From Pelomonas sp. V22 (lineage in GTDB: Bacteria; Pseudomonadota; Gammaproteobacteria; Burkholderiales; Burkholderiaceae_C): 64,000 nt of DNA. A program made the translations under genes and the position numbers. The notes under the pieces were generated by a model. It searched no databases. It saw nothing but the letters and a program-made list of their open reading frames with translations, and had not been told where the DNA came from. How positions within the stretch are numbered: the first letter of the stretch is position 1; every line of letters begins with the position of its first letter. Location of the stretch: NCBI RefSeq assembly GCF_030014915.1, contig NZ_JAGIXS010000004.1:310001-374000 (forward strand), in the 5' to 3' direction. This document shows positions 1-8,508 of the stretch, piece after piece.

Positions 1-1
1 C

Positions 2-496
2 AAGGGCCGTGCCGGCACCATCTGCCTCGGCATCCTGCTCGCGACCGTCGTCAACCATGCGGGCGCCGGCGCGCTGGGCCACTGGATCACCAGCCTCCTG
101 AGCCCCGAGATCCTGCGCTGGGGCCTCGGCCTCGGCTTCATCGCCATGGCGCTGTGGACCCTCATCCCCGACAAGATCGATGAAGAGAGCGAAGGCGGCG
201 GCCGCCTGGGCCTCGGTGTGCTGGGCACGACCGTCGTCGCGTTCTTCCTCGCCGAGATGGGCGACAAGACGCAGATCGCCACCGTGGCGCTCGCTGCGCG
301 CTTTGACGGCGCCCTGCTCGCCGTGGTGGCCGGCACGACCGCCGGCATGATGATCGCCAACGTGCCGGCCGTGCTGCTCGGCGAGCGCATCGCCGGCCGC
401 ATCCCGGTGCGCTTGGTCCATGGCATCGCCGCCGCGGTGTTCGCCCTGCTGGGCGTGGCCACGCTGCTCGGCGCGGGTCGATTCTTGGGGTTGTAG
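2..496 (+). CDS. UPF0016/TMEM165-GDT1 family membrane protein, 5'-truncated by the window edge
   Basis: The reading frame is open from base 2, so the start lies outside the window; 164 residues are visible. The C-terminal half carries the signature E-M-G-D-K-T-Q after a hydrophobic segment, one of the two E-x-G-D-K/R-T/S motifs that define the UPF0016 (TMEM165/GDT1) family. The other copy should lie in the missing N-terminal part. Several hydrophobic membrane segments are visible. Characterised members export Mn2+ or exchange Ca2+/Mn2+ across membranes, so a cation exporter is the natural inference; the substrate cannot be read from sequence. A charged loop (D-E-E-S-E-G-G-G) separates the two halves, as usual in the family. 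Confidence 0.9.
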   Translation, partial: KGRAGTICLGILLATVVNHAGAGALGHWITSLLSPEILRWGLGLGFIAMALWTLIPDKIDEESEGGGRLGLGVLGTTVVAFFLAEMGDKTQIATVALAARFDGALLAVVAGTTAGMMIANVPAVLLGERIAGRIPVRLVHGIAAAVFALLGVATLLGAGRFLGL

Positions 497-519
497 GCGC
501 CCGGGCCGGGCCCTATAAG
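491..519 (+). promoter_or_regulatory. Candidate promoter for the lipase-like gene
   Basis: TATAAG at 514-519 matches five of six bases of the sigma-70 -10 element. TTGTAG at 491-496 stands 17 bp upstream as a weak -35 and overlaps the end of the preceding gene. The predicted transcript would start near 526, about 20 bases before the start codon. Inferred from sequence only. Confidence 0.4.
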
Positions 520-521
520 CG

Positions 522-546
522 GGAGCTTCTCCAGGCAGGAAGCTCC
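522..546. promoter_or_regulatory. Perfect inverted repeat abutting the start codon of the lipase-like gene
   Basis: GGAGCTTC at 522-529 and its exact complement GAAGCTCC at 539-546 flank a 9-base spacer, and the right arm touches the ATG at 547. The right arm and spacer also hold the Shine-Dalgarno-like bases. It could be a repressor operator at the transcription start or, if transcription begins further upstream, a hairpin that hides the ribosome site. Confidence 0.45.
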
Positions 547-2148
547 ATGCAAAAGCCCTTCTACCCGATCATCTACGTGCGCGGCTATGCCATGACCGAG
601 GCCGAGCGCAACGAAACCGCCGCTGACCCGTTCTGCGGCTTCAACCTCGGCTCCACGGTGTTCCGTGCCAATCCGAACAAGCACGAGCCGGCCAAGAAGT
701 TCGTGTTCGAGTCGCCACTCTTGCGGCTCTCGGCCGAGTACGGCTACAGCGATGTCTACGAGAACGGCCTCGACATCCTCGATCCCGACTGGCGCCCCCG
801 CACCCGCCTGAACGGCCAGCCCAACCTGGGCATCCCGGCCAGCTCGGTGATCATCTACCGCTACTACGACGAAGGCTCGACCTTGCTCGGCGATGGCGAG
901 GCCCGCAAGATCGAGCGCTACTGCCAGGGCCTGTCGGACCTGATCCTGCGAGCGCGCGAGCTGGTGCTGGCGCAAGAAGCTGGCGCCATGAAACCCGCCG
1001 ACTTCCGCTGCTACCTGGTGGCGCATTCCATGGGCGGCCTGGTGGTGCGCGGCTTTCTGCAGAACCCGCAGCTCGGCAGCGACGAGGCCCGCCAGGCGGT
1101 CGACAAGATCTTCACCTACGCCACGCCGCACAACGGCATCGAGGCCGCCGGCCGCAATGTGCCCACCTGGCTCTCGCTCAACGAGATCAACACCTTCAGC
1201 CGCGAGCGCATGGCCGGCTTCCTGAACCTGCAGGCCGCGTTCGAGCGCTACAAGCGGGTCGACTTCCTGCCGGCAGCGGCCTTCCCCATTGAGCGCATCT
1301 TCTGCATGGTGGGCACCAACCGCGACGACTACGACGTGGCCATGGGCCTGTCGCGCGCCTTCGCCGGCCATGGCAGCGACGGGCTCGTGAAGGTGGACAA
1401 CGCCTCGGTCTGGGGGCTGGACCGCAACAACAACATCAGCGGCACGGCCGCCACCGCCTACTGCTACCGCACGCATTCCGGACCCTTCGGTATCGTCAAC
1501 AGCGAGGAGGCCTACCAGAACCTCGCCCGCTTCCTGTTCGGCGATGTGCGCGTGGACCTGTGGATGGAGGTCGACGAAGTGCGGCTGCCGGCGGCCATCG
1601 AAGACAGGGCCGTTGAGGTCCAGGCCCTCTACCAGTTCGAGCTGCTGGCGCGGCCACGTGGCAAGCGCTGGTACCTGAGCCGGCGCGTGGCCGAGGAAGA
1701 TTCCCCCGCCTGCCGCAGCCATGCCGAGCTGACGCAGAAGCAGGCCCTGGGCGGCAACCTGGTCTATCTGTCCACGGTTTTTCTGGCCAACAAGGCCAAG
1801 GTCTCGACGGTGGACCGCACGCTGGCCTATGCGATGGACGTGGCCGTGCGCGTGCCCGACTACGTGATCGACCGCCGCTTCTGGGCAGACCAGCATTTCG
1901 AGGGCAGCCATCTGTTCCGCGACAGCCTCCTGATCTCGCTGGAGCCCCCGGCCGAGGAAGGCCAGGCCTGGAAGGTGATGCACAGCTGGGAGAGCCAGCA
2001 TGTGGGCCAGGCCACCGAGCAGCTCAGCTACACGCAGGTAAAAGGCGGCGCGATCCGCATCGAGGTGCCCCTGCCCTCCGGCGCGCACAAGCCCGGTATT
2101 GACGGCAAGGTGCTGCTACTGGTGTCGGCCTGGAACAGCGAGGACTGA
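547..2148 (+). CDS. Alpha/beta-hydrolase, lipase/esterase-like
   Basis: A 533-residue protein. The nucleophile elbow A-H-S-M-G-G-L lies near residues 159-165 with Ser161 as the presumed nucleophile. It is followed by a T-P-H-N-G motif typical of PGAP1/lipase-class alpha/beta-hydrolases acting on lipids or esters. The opening (P-I-I-Y-V-R-G-Y) resembles the first strand and oxyanion loop of these enzymes. No signal peptide is seen, so it is probably cytoplasmic. The C-terminal ~200 residues are not recognised and may be a separate domain. It stands alone between a membrane protein and the convergent glpK, with an inverted repeat directly before the start. The substrate is unknown. Confidence 0.75.
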   Translation: MQKPFYPIIYVRGYAMTEAERNETAADPFCGFNLGSTVFRANPNKHEPAKKFVFESPLLRLSAEYGYSDVYENGLDILDPDWRPRTRLNGQPNLGIPASSVIIYRYYDEGSTLLGDGEARKIERYCQGLSDLILRARELVLAQEAGAMKPADFRCYLVAHSMGGLVVRGFLQNPQLGSDEARQAVDKIFTYATPHNGIEAAGRNVPTWLSLNEINTFSRERMAGFLNLQAAFERYKRVDFLPAAAFPIERIFCMVGTNRDDYDVAMGLSRAFAGHGSDGLVKVDNASVWGLDRNNNISGTAATAYCYRTHSGPFGIVNSEEAYQNLARFLFGDVRVDLWMEVDEVRLPAAIEDRAVEVQALYQFELLARPRGKRWYLSRRVAEEDSPACRSHAELTQKQALGGNLVYLSTVFLANKAKVSTVDRTLAYAMDVAVRVPDYVIDRRFWADQHFEGSHLFRDSLLISLEPPAEEGQAWKVMHSWESQHVGQATEQLSYTQVKGGAIRIEVPLPSGAHKPGIDGKVLLLVSAWNSED

Positions 2149-2174
2149 AGAAGCGCAGGGACCTCGGCGGCGCT

Positions 2175-3674
<1,500 letters not shown>

Positions 3675-3697
3675 CGACGTAGTCTAGGATAGGCCGC
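3675..3697. promoter_or_regulatory. Unusually short glpK-glpD divergent intergenic region
   Basis: Only 23 bp separate the two divergent start codons. TAGGAT at 3686-3691 (plus strand, for glpD) and TATCCT across the same bases on the minus strand (for glpK) each resemble a weak -10 element. No Shine-Dalgarno sequence is evident for glpK. Near-leaderless transcripts from overlapping promoters, with -35 regions inside the opposite gene, are a plausible inference. Confidence 0.35.
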
Positions 3698-5236
3698 ATG
3701 GAGCAGGTCGATGTTCTGGTGGTCGGCGGCGGCATCAATGGCGCGGGCATTGCCCGTGACCTGGCCGGGCGCGGTTTCTCGGTGCTGCTGGCCGAGGCGC
3801 AAGACCTGGCATCGCACACCTCGTCGGCCAGCACCAAGCTGATACACGGCGGCCTGCGCTACCTGGAGTACTACGAGTTCGCCCTGGTGCGCAAGGCACT
3901 GCAGGAGCGCGAGGTGCTGCTGAAAAGCGCGCCCCACATCATGCGGCCGCTGCGCTTCGTGATGCCGCACGACCAGGCGATGCGGCCGGCCTGGATGATC
4001 CGCGCCGGCCTCTTCCTCTACGACCATCTGGCGCGCCGCGAATGGCTGCCGGGCTCGAACGGCGTGCAGCTGCGTGGCTCGGTGCTCGGTGCGCCGCTGC
4101 AGGAGCGCTTCAGCCGCGGCTTCGTCTATTCGGATGGCTGGGTGGACGATGCGCGCCTGGTGCTCTTGAACGCGCTGGACGCCAAGGCCCACGGCGCCGA
4201 AATCCTGACCCGCAGCCCGGTGACGGTCGCCCAGCGTGGCGAGCAGGACTGGCTTGTCACGATCAATACGCCCGGTGGTGAGCGGCAGCTACGCGCTGCG
4301 GCCCTCGTGAATGCCGCCGGCCCCTGGGCCGAGAGCTTTCTGCGCGGCGTGGCGCGGCCGGCCAAACACGAGGCCTTGGCGACGAAGAGCCTGCGCCTGG
4401 TCAAGGGCAGCCACATCGTCGTGCCGCGCCGCTTCGAACACGACCACGCCTATTTGTTCCAGAACCCCGACGGCCGCATCATCTTCGCCATTCCCTACGA
4501 GGGCGCATTCACGCTGATAGGCACGACCGATGTGGAGCAGCCCGATGAGGCCATTGCCGGCTTCGCGCTCGCCAAGATCAGCGAGCCTGAGATCGCCTAC
4601 CTGTGCGAGCAGGCCAGCCGCTACTTCAAGTCGCCCGTGCGGCCCGAGGACGTGGTCTGGAGCTACGCCGGCGTGCGGCCGCTGCTGGACGATGCCTCGG
4701 GCAGCGCCGCCGCCATCACCCGCGACTACGCGCTCGAAACGCTGCATGACGGTGCCGCGCCACTGCTGAGCGTCTGGGGCGGCAAGATCACCACCTTTCG
4801 CAAGCTGGCCGAGGACGCCGCCGATCTGGTTGCCGGCATGCTGGGCCGACCGCGACCCGCCTGGACCCGAGGCGCCCTGCTGCCGGGCGGCGACCTGGCC
4901 GCCTGGTCGGGTCGCAAGCCGGGCCGACCGGACCAGGATTTCGAGCATTTCGTGCAGGCGGTGCAGCGGCGCTGGCCCTGGCTGCCGCCAGCACTGGCGC
5001 GGCGGCTCTCGCATGCGCAGGGCAGCCGCATCGCCCTGTTGCTGGGCGATGCGGCCAGCCTCGCCGACCTCGGTGCTCACCACGGCGGCGACCTCTACGA
5101 AGCCGAGCTTGAGTTCATGTACCGAGAGGAATGGGCCCGCAGCGCCAACGACATGCTGTGGCGCCGCTCCAAGCTCGGCCTGCAGCTGGGCGCCGAGCAG
5201 CGAGCAGCGGTGGCGGCCTGGTGCGACCGCCGTTGA
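3698..5236 (+). CDS. glpD: FAD-dependent glycerol-3-phosphate dehydrogenase, aerobic type
   Basis: Oxidises sn-glycerol 3-phosphate to dihydroxyacetone phosphate at the inner membrane and passes electrons to quinone. The 512-residue length fits the family. The dinucleotide-binding motif V-V-G-G-G-I-N-G-A-G-I-A starts at about residue 8, which supports this start codon. The downstream block K-L-I-H-G-G-L-R-Y-L-E (residues ~46-56) is the family fingerprint near the flavin. The C-terminal helical domain characteristic of GlpD is present. It forms a glycerol utilisation pair with the divergent glpK and ends 13 bp from the convergent PhoD-like gene. Confidence 0.96.
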   Translation: MEQVDVLVVGGGINGAGIARDLAGRGFSVLLAEAQDLASHTSSASTKLIHGGLRYLEYYEFALVRKALQEREVLLKSAPHIMRPLRFVMPHDQAMRPAWMIRAGLFLYDHLARREWLPGSNGVQLRGSVLGAPLQERFSRGFVYSDGWVDDARLVLLNALDAKAHGAEILTRSPVTVAQRGEQDWLVTINTPGGERQLRAAALVNAAGPWAESFLRGVARPAKHEALATKSLRLVKGSHIVVPRRFEHDHAYLFQNPDGRIIFAIPYEGAFTLIGTTDVEQPDEAIAGFALAKISEPEIAYLCEQASRYFKSPVRPEDVVWSYAGVRPLLDDASGSAAAITRDYALETLHDGAAPLLSVWGGKITTFRKLAEDAADLVAGMLGRPRPAWTRGALLPGGDLAAWSGRKPGRPDQDFEHFVQAVQRRWPWLPPALARRLSHAQGSRIALLLGDAASLADLGAHHGGDLYEAELEFMYREEWARSANDMLWRRSKLGLQLGAEQRAAVAAWCDRR

Positions 5237-5249
5237 GGGGCCGCCCGAC

Positions 5250-6251
5250 TCAGAGCGGCACGCGCTGCCAGCTGGCCCGGTCGATGGCGAAGCTGCGCTT
5301 CGTCTCTTCCTGGCCATCCTTGTAGAAGCGCAGGACCAGGCGACCCGGCTCGAACTGAAGGAGGCCGTGGTTGCGGCGGCGCGGCACAAAGGGAATGGGG
5401 TCAACCAACTTGTAGCAAGCCGCACCGGACGAAGTGGCTTCGTGCAGCGGCAGGCCGGCGTCCGGCTCGCTGCCCCAGCTCTGCGCCTGGTTTTCGTGGA
5501 TGTCGCCGCTGAGCACGAGGATGCGGTGCTGGCGCGAGAGGCCGCGCAGCCAGAGCCAGTCATTGCCATAGCTCTTGCGCCAGGTGTCCAGCGTGGAGCC
5601 ACTGGCGAACAGGTGGATGGCGTCCGGGCGCAGCTCGATCTGCTGGCGCAGATGCGTCTGCTGCTTGCTGCCGAACATCTGGCGCTCGGGCAGCGGCGGC
5701 TTGAACAGACCCTCGTAGGTGCGATGGCTGCGCCCGTCGCTCAGGTGCAGCCAGACGCCCGGCGCCACCTCGCGCGAAGGGCGCGCGTCGGGCGGCGGGA
5801 CGGCGGGGTCGTTCAGGGCGGGGTCGTTGTCATCGTCCGGATAGGGTGCGATGCCGGCCACGGCGCGGCTGAAGGCACGGAAGCAGGCGTTCGTGACCGG
5901 CAGCTTCTCGCGATGCTCGAAACCCTGGCTCAGCGGCAGGCCGGCGGCTTCATTCCAGAGGAAGTCATGGTCGTCCCAGATCGCGTCAACATGACCGGCC
6001 CCCAGCCGCTGCAGCAGGGCCGCGAATTGCGGCTGGGCCAGCTGCAGGCGGTAGCGCTGGCTGAGGTGTTGGCGCAGCTGATCGGCCGGCATGTCCATCG
6101 GGCTCGTGGCGGAACTGCCATCGGCATAGATGGAATCGCCGAGCAGCAGCAGATCCTGCACCGGCGCCGCCGCGATCCAGTCCCAGACCGGCTGCGACTT
6201 GAAGGCGGCCGCGTTGATGCAGGACACAAAGGCCAGGGCTTGCAGGCTCAT
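5250..6251 (-). CDS. PhoD-like metallophosphatase (alkaline phosphatase D family)
   Basis: A 333-residue protein with metal-ligand blocks of the PhoD-like metallophosphoesterase fold: L-L-L-G-D-S-I-Y near the N-terminus, I-W-D-D-H-D-F in the middle and L-S-G-D-I-H-E-N toward the C-terminus. PhoD enzymes hydrolyse phosphomono- or diesters using Fe/Ca. Unlike classical PhoD there is no Tat or Sec signal, so this member is probably cytoplasmic. I placed the start at 6251 because GGAGA sits seven bases upstream; an in-frame ATG 33 bp earlier has no such site. The substrate is unknown. Confidence 0.85.
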   Translation of the reverse strand: MSLQALAFVSCINAAAFKSQPVWDWIAAAPVQDLLLLGDSIYADGSSATSPMDMPADQLRQHLSQRYRLQLAQPQFAALLQRLGAGHVDAIWDDHDFLWNEAAGLPLSQGFEHREKLPVTNACFRAFSRAVAGIAPYPDDDNDPALNDPAVPPPDARPSREVAPGVWLHLSDGRSHRTYEGLFKPPLPERQMFGSKQQTHLRQQIELRPDAIHLFASGSTLDTWRKSYGNDWLWLRGLSRQHRILVLSGDIHENQAQSWGSEPDAGLPLHEATSSGAACYKLVDPIPFVPRRRNHGLLQFEPGRLVLRFYKDGQEETKRSFAIDRASWQRVPL

Positions 6252-6635
6252 CGGATCTCCGTGGGTCAACGGGAAGGGCCGCAATTTCCCAGCAAGCGGG
6301 CGGGGTCGGCATCCTCAAGCTTGTCGAGCCTTCCGAGCACAAGCAGCCACGCAACTGCGGGAATCGGGCAGATAGGCCCCGGAAATCACAATCACCGGTC
6401 CCGAAACCGCTATCTTTCAGGTCTGTGAACCTGCGCCTTGGCCCATGTCCCATGAGCTGGCGTCAAAGATGCACGCAAAAGAGCGGCTCGACCGCGAATT
6501 CCACCCTCGTTCGCGGGGGGCGGTGCCCTGGAGTCTATGCAACACTACGCCGTCATTTAGCGTTCCGGCCATGCGCCGCAAATGCAAAACCAACAGGAAG
6601 CGGCCCGGTCCACAGGCTCATCGATGGAGTAAACC
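6252..6635. other. 384-bp non-coding interval upstream of the HprK-related cassette
   Basis: This stretch between the divergent PhoD-like gene and the exported-protein gene is visibly less GC-rich than its surroundings. It carries short overlapping open frames without coding character. It must hold the promoters for both directions. I see no convincing sigma-70 pair, RNA gene or terminator. A good ribosome site (GGAG, five bases before ATG at 6636) closes it. Confidence 0.5.
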
Positions 6636-7367
6636 ATGAATCGAGAACAACAATCACGCGCCCCTGAAGCGCCTGAGCACTCGAGCGTTTCGGTCGATAG
6701 CCCCGCCCGCGCGCCCATCAACCGTTCGCGCCGTCGCCTCGTGACCAGTGTCGCCGGTGGTACCGGCGTGTTGCTGGCCAGCGCCTCCAAGACCGCGCTG
6801 GGTACCGGCGTCTGCAAGAGCCCCTCGGCCACGATGAGCGGCAATATGAGCCCGCGCCCGCCCGGCACCGGTAGTTGCAGCGGTGGCCGCTCGCCCGGTT
6901 TCTGGAAGGTGCCGCAGAAGTTCAACTATTGGACCGGCGTCAACTACGCCACCTTCTACAAGACGGTGGACGTCTGTTCCGCCGGCATGCAGGGGTTGGC
7001 GCTGTCCGACATCAAGAATCAGGGCACCCTGGCCAACAGCATCTTGCCGGGCGCCGGCTACATCGGTGGCACCGCCTATGGCGTGTGGGCCGTGCTGGCA
7101 TTCCCGACCTCCTTCGGCTCGACCGGCCAGTTGGCCCGTCATCTGCTCGCCGCTTGGCTGAACGCCAGCTACTGGCCGACCGAATACCCGATCACCAAAA
7201 CCCAGATCCTGGCCATGTGGAATGCGACCAAGTCCGGTGGCACCTGGTGCGCTGCCGGCGTGAGCTGCGCCACCCCCTGGTCGGCTAGCGACGTCATCAA
7301 CTACATCTCTGGCATGTACGACATCAACGCCGATGTCGGACCCGATCCCGATCTGTGCAAGAAATAA
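6636..7367 (+). CDS. Exported cysteine-containing protein with an SPGFWK motif, cassette partner
   Basis: A 243-residue protein not recognised as a named family. The N-terminal ~30 residues are polar, then R-S-R-R-R-L followed by a hydrophobic stretch rich in Ala/Gly suggests a Tat-type or long Sec export signal around residues 30-55. The mature part has six cysteines and a block C-S-G-G-R-S-P-G-F-W-K near residue 85-95. This resembles the C-T-P-G-Y-W-K-N-H motif found near the N-terminus of many secreted bacterial proteins of unknown function. A later L-A-R-H-L-L-A-A-W-L-N helix also fits that group. It lies 40 bp before a PqqD-like gene, kinase and nucleotidyltransferase on the same strand. 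It is therefore a candidate substrate of that machinery, by inference from position only. Confidence 0.7.
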   Translation: MNREQQSRAPEAPEHSSVSVDSPARAPINRSRRRLVTSVAGGTGVLLASASKTALGTGVCKSPSATMSGNMSPRPPGTGSCSGGRSPGFWKVPQKFNYWTGVNYATFYKTVDVCSAGMQGLALSDIKNQGTLANSILPGAGYIGGTAYGVWAVLAFPTSFGSTGQLARHLLAAWLNASYWPTEYPITKTQILAMWNATKSGGTWCAAGVSCATPWSASDVINYISGMYDINADVGPDPDLCKK

Positions 7368-7407
7368 GCCGGCCATGCCGGGCTGACGGCCCAAGGCCGG
7401 GCCCGGG

Positions 7408-7629
7408 ATGAGGCTGCAGATCCGCGTCGGGCGGCAGCTGAGCATCTCGCCGCCCTGGCCGGACGAGTCAGCCCGTATCGTCTTTGATCGCCACTCAGGC
7501 GACTACTGGCTGCTGACCGCCGAGGCCGGTGCCCAGCTGGCCGCTTTGCTGGAAAGCACCCAGGAGTTCACGCCCGGCGAAACGCTGGACGAACTGCTGC
7601 GCGCCGGCCTGGTCCAGGCTGCCGACTGA
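7408..7629 (+). CDS. PqqD-like small protein of the HprK-related kinase A type cassette
   Basis: A 73-residue protein with the PqqD-like layout: a short beta-strand region, then R-I-V-F-D-R-H-S-G-D-Y-W-L-L, then a helical stretch ending in an acidic tail. The pattern hydrophobic-F-D-x-x-S-G-x-x-W-x-L is typical of PqqD-related proteins, which act as peptide chaperones or RiPP recognition elements presenting a peptide to a modifying enzyme. A PqqD-related family linked to HprK-related kinase A is known from family-level annotation, but without characterised function as far as I know. It starts 40 bp after the exported-protein gene and ends 5 bp before the kinase gene, indicating co-translation. 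No PQQ genes are present. Confidence 0.75.
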   Translation: MRLQIRVGRQLSISPPWPDESARIVFDRHSGDYWLLTAEAGAQLAALLESTQEFTPGETLDELLRAGLVQAAD

Positions 7630-7634
7630 ACACC

Positions 7635-8504
7635 ATGGCCTTCGTCGACACCCTGGTCGAAATCGCGCCCTTCACGGTGCGCCTGCGTTCGCCTCTGCCC
7701 GGACTGGACCTACACCTGGAGACCTTCTATCGCGGCGCCACCCATGCGCCGGACGGTCGTTTCCACGACTTCGACATCGAGCTGCTGCCCGGCCGTGGCC
7801 TGCGCCGCTGGTGGCGGCCGCAGGTGCGCTTTGTGCTGGATGGCCACGAGCATTTCCTGCCGCTCCCGGCCGAGCAGGCAGGACCGGTCTTCGAATGGGG
7901 CCTCAACTGGGCGATCGCCAGCCAGGCGCTCGGCTACCTGGTGATGCATGCGGCCGTCCTGGCTCGCAACGGGCGCGCCATCATGCTGCCGGGCTTCCCG
8001 GGGGCCGGCAAGAGCACGCTGTGTGCCTCGCTCGCGCTGATCGAGGGCTGGCAGCTGCTGTCCGACGAACTGGCCATCCTGGAGCCGGACAGCGGCTTGC
8101 TGCTGCCGCACCCAAGGCCGATCAGCCTGAAGAATGCGTCGATCGAGGTGGTCCGCGCCTTCCCCGGCGCCCGCCTGGGCCCCGTCTATTCCGACACCCG
8201 CAAGGGCACTGTGACCCACGCGGCCGTGCCTGAGGCCTCGCTGGCCCAGGCGCGCCAGAGTGCGCGCTGCCAGTGGATCCTGTTCCCCCGCTTCGTCGCC
8301 GGTCAGCCTGCGGCCATCGAGGAGATAGAGCGGGCCGAGGCCTTCAAGCTGATCGCCGAGCAATCGTTCAACCGCGAGCGCATGGGAGGGACCGGCTTCG
8401 ACGCGATGATGGCCCTGCTGGGCGGCGCCCGCTGTTTCGTGGCCAGCTATCCCAGCACTGCCGACGGCCTGGCCGTCGTGCGCGAAATCTGCAGCGAGGC
8501 CTGA
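7635..8504 (+). CDS. HprK-related kinase A
   Basis: A 289-residue protein with a P-loop G-F-P-G-A-G-K-S-T at about residues 120-128, a following L-L-S-D-E-L-A-I-L strand (Walker-B-like) and a P-R-P-I-S-L-K-N block. These match the C-terminal catalytic half of HPr serine kinase/phosphorylase. The canonical HPr-kinase N-terminal domain is missing and replaced by a ~115-residue region resembling a substrate-positioning domain. Related kinases in lasso-peptide clusters (PadeK, PsmK) phosphorylate a peptide side chain. Its neighbours, a PqqD-like protein 5 bp upstream and a nucleotidyltransferase 4 bp downstream, suggest a peptide- or protein-modifying role rather than sugar regulation. No PTS genes are nearby. 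Confidence 0.8.
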   Translation: MAFVDTLVEIAPFTVRLRSPLPGLDLHLETFYRGATHAPDGRFHDFDIELLPGRGLRRWWRPQVRFVLDGHEHFLPLPAEQAGPVFEWGLNWAIASQALGYLVMHAAVLARNGRAIMLPGFPGAGKSTLCASLALIEGWQLLSDELAILEPDSGLLLPHPRPISLKNASIEVVRAFPGARLGPVYSDTRKGTVTHAAVPEASLAQARQSARCQWILFPRFVAGQPAAIEEIERAEAFKLIAEQSFNRERMGGTGFDAMMALLGGARCFVASYPSTADGLAVVREICSEA

Positions 8505-8508
8505 CCCC

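Noticed and set aside
6445-6639. A 64-residue frame ending in an ATGA overlap with the exported-protein gene, a possible short precursor peptide
   Set aside because: No ribosome site, no coding-like codon use and a very basic, low-complexity product; it is more likely chance overlap in the leader.
7368-7407. GC-rich hairpin-like bases between the exported-protein gene and the PqqD-like gene as a terminator
   Set aside because: The stem has mismatches and no T-run, and the short gap favours co-transcription; at most it could attenuate downstream expression.
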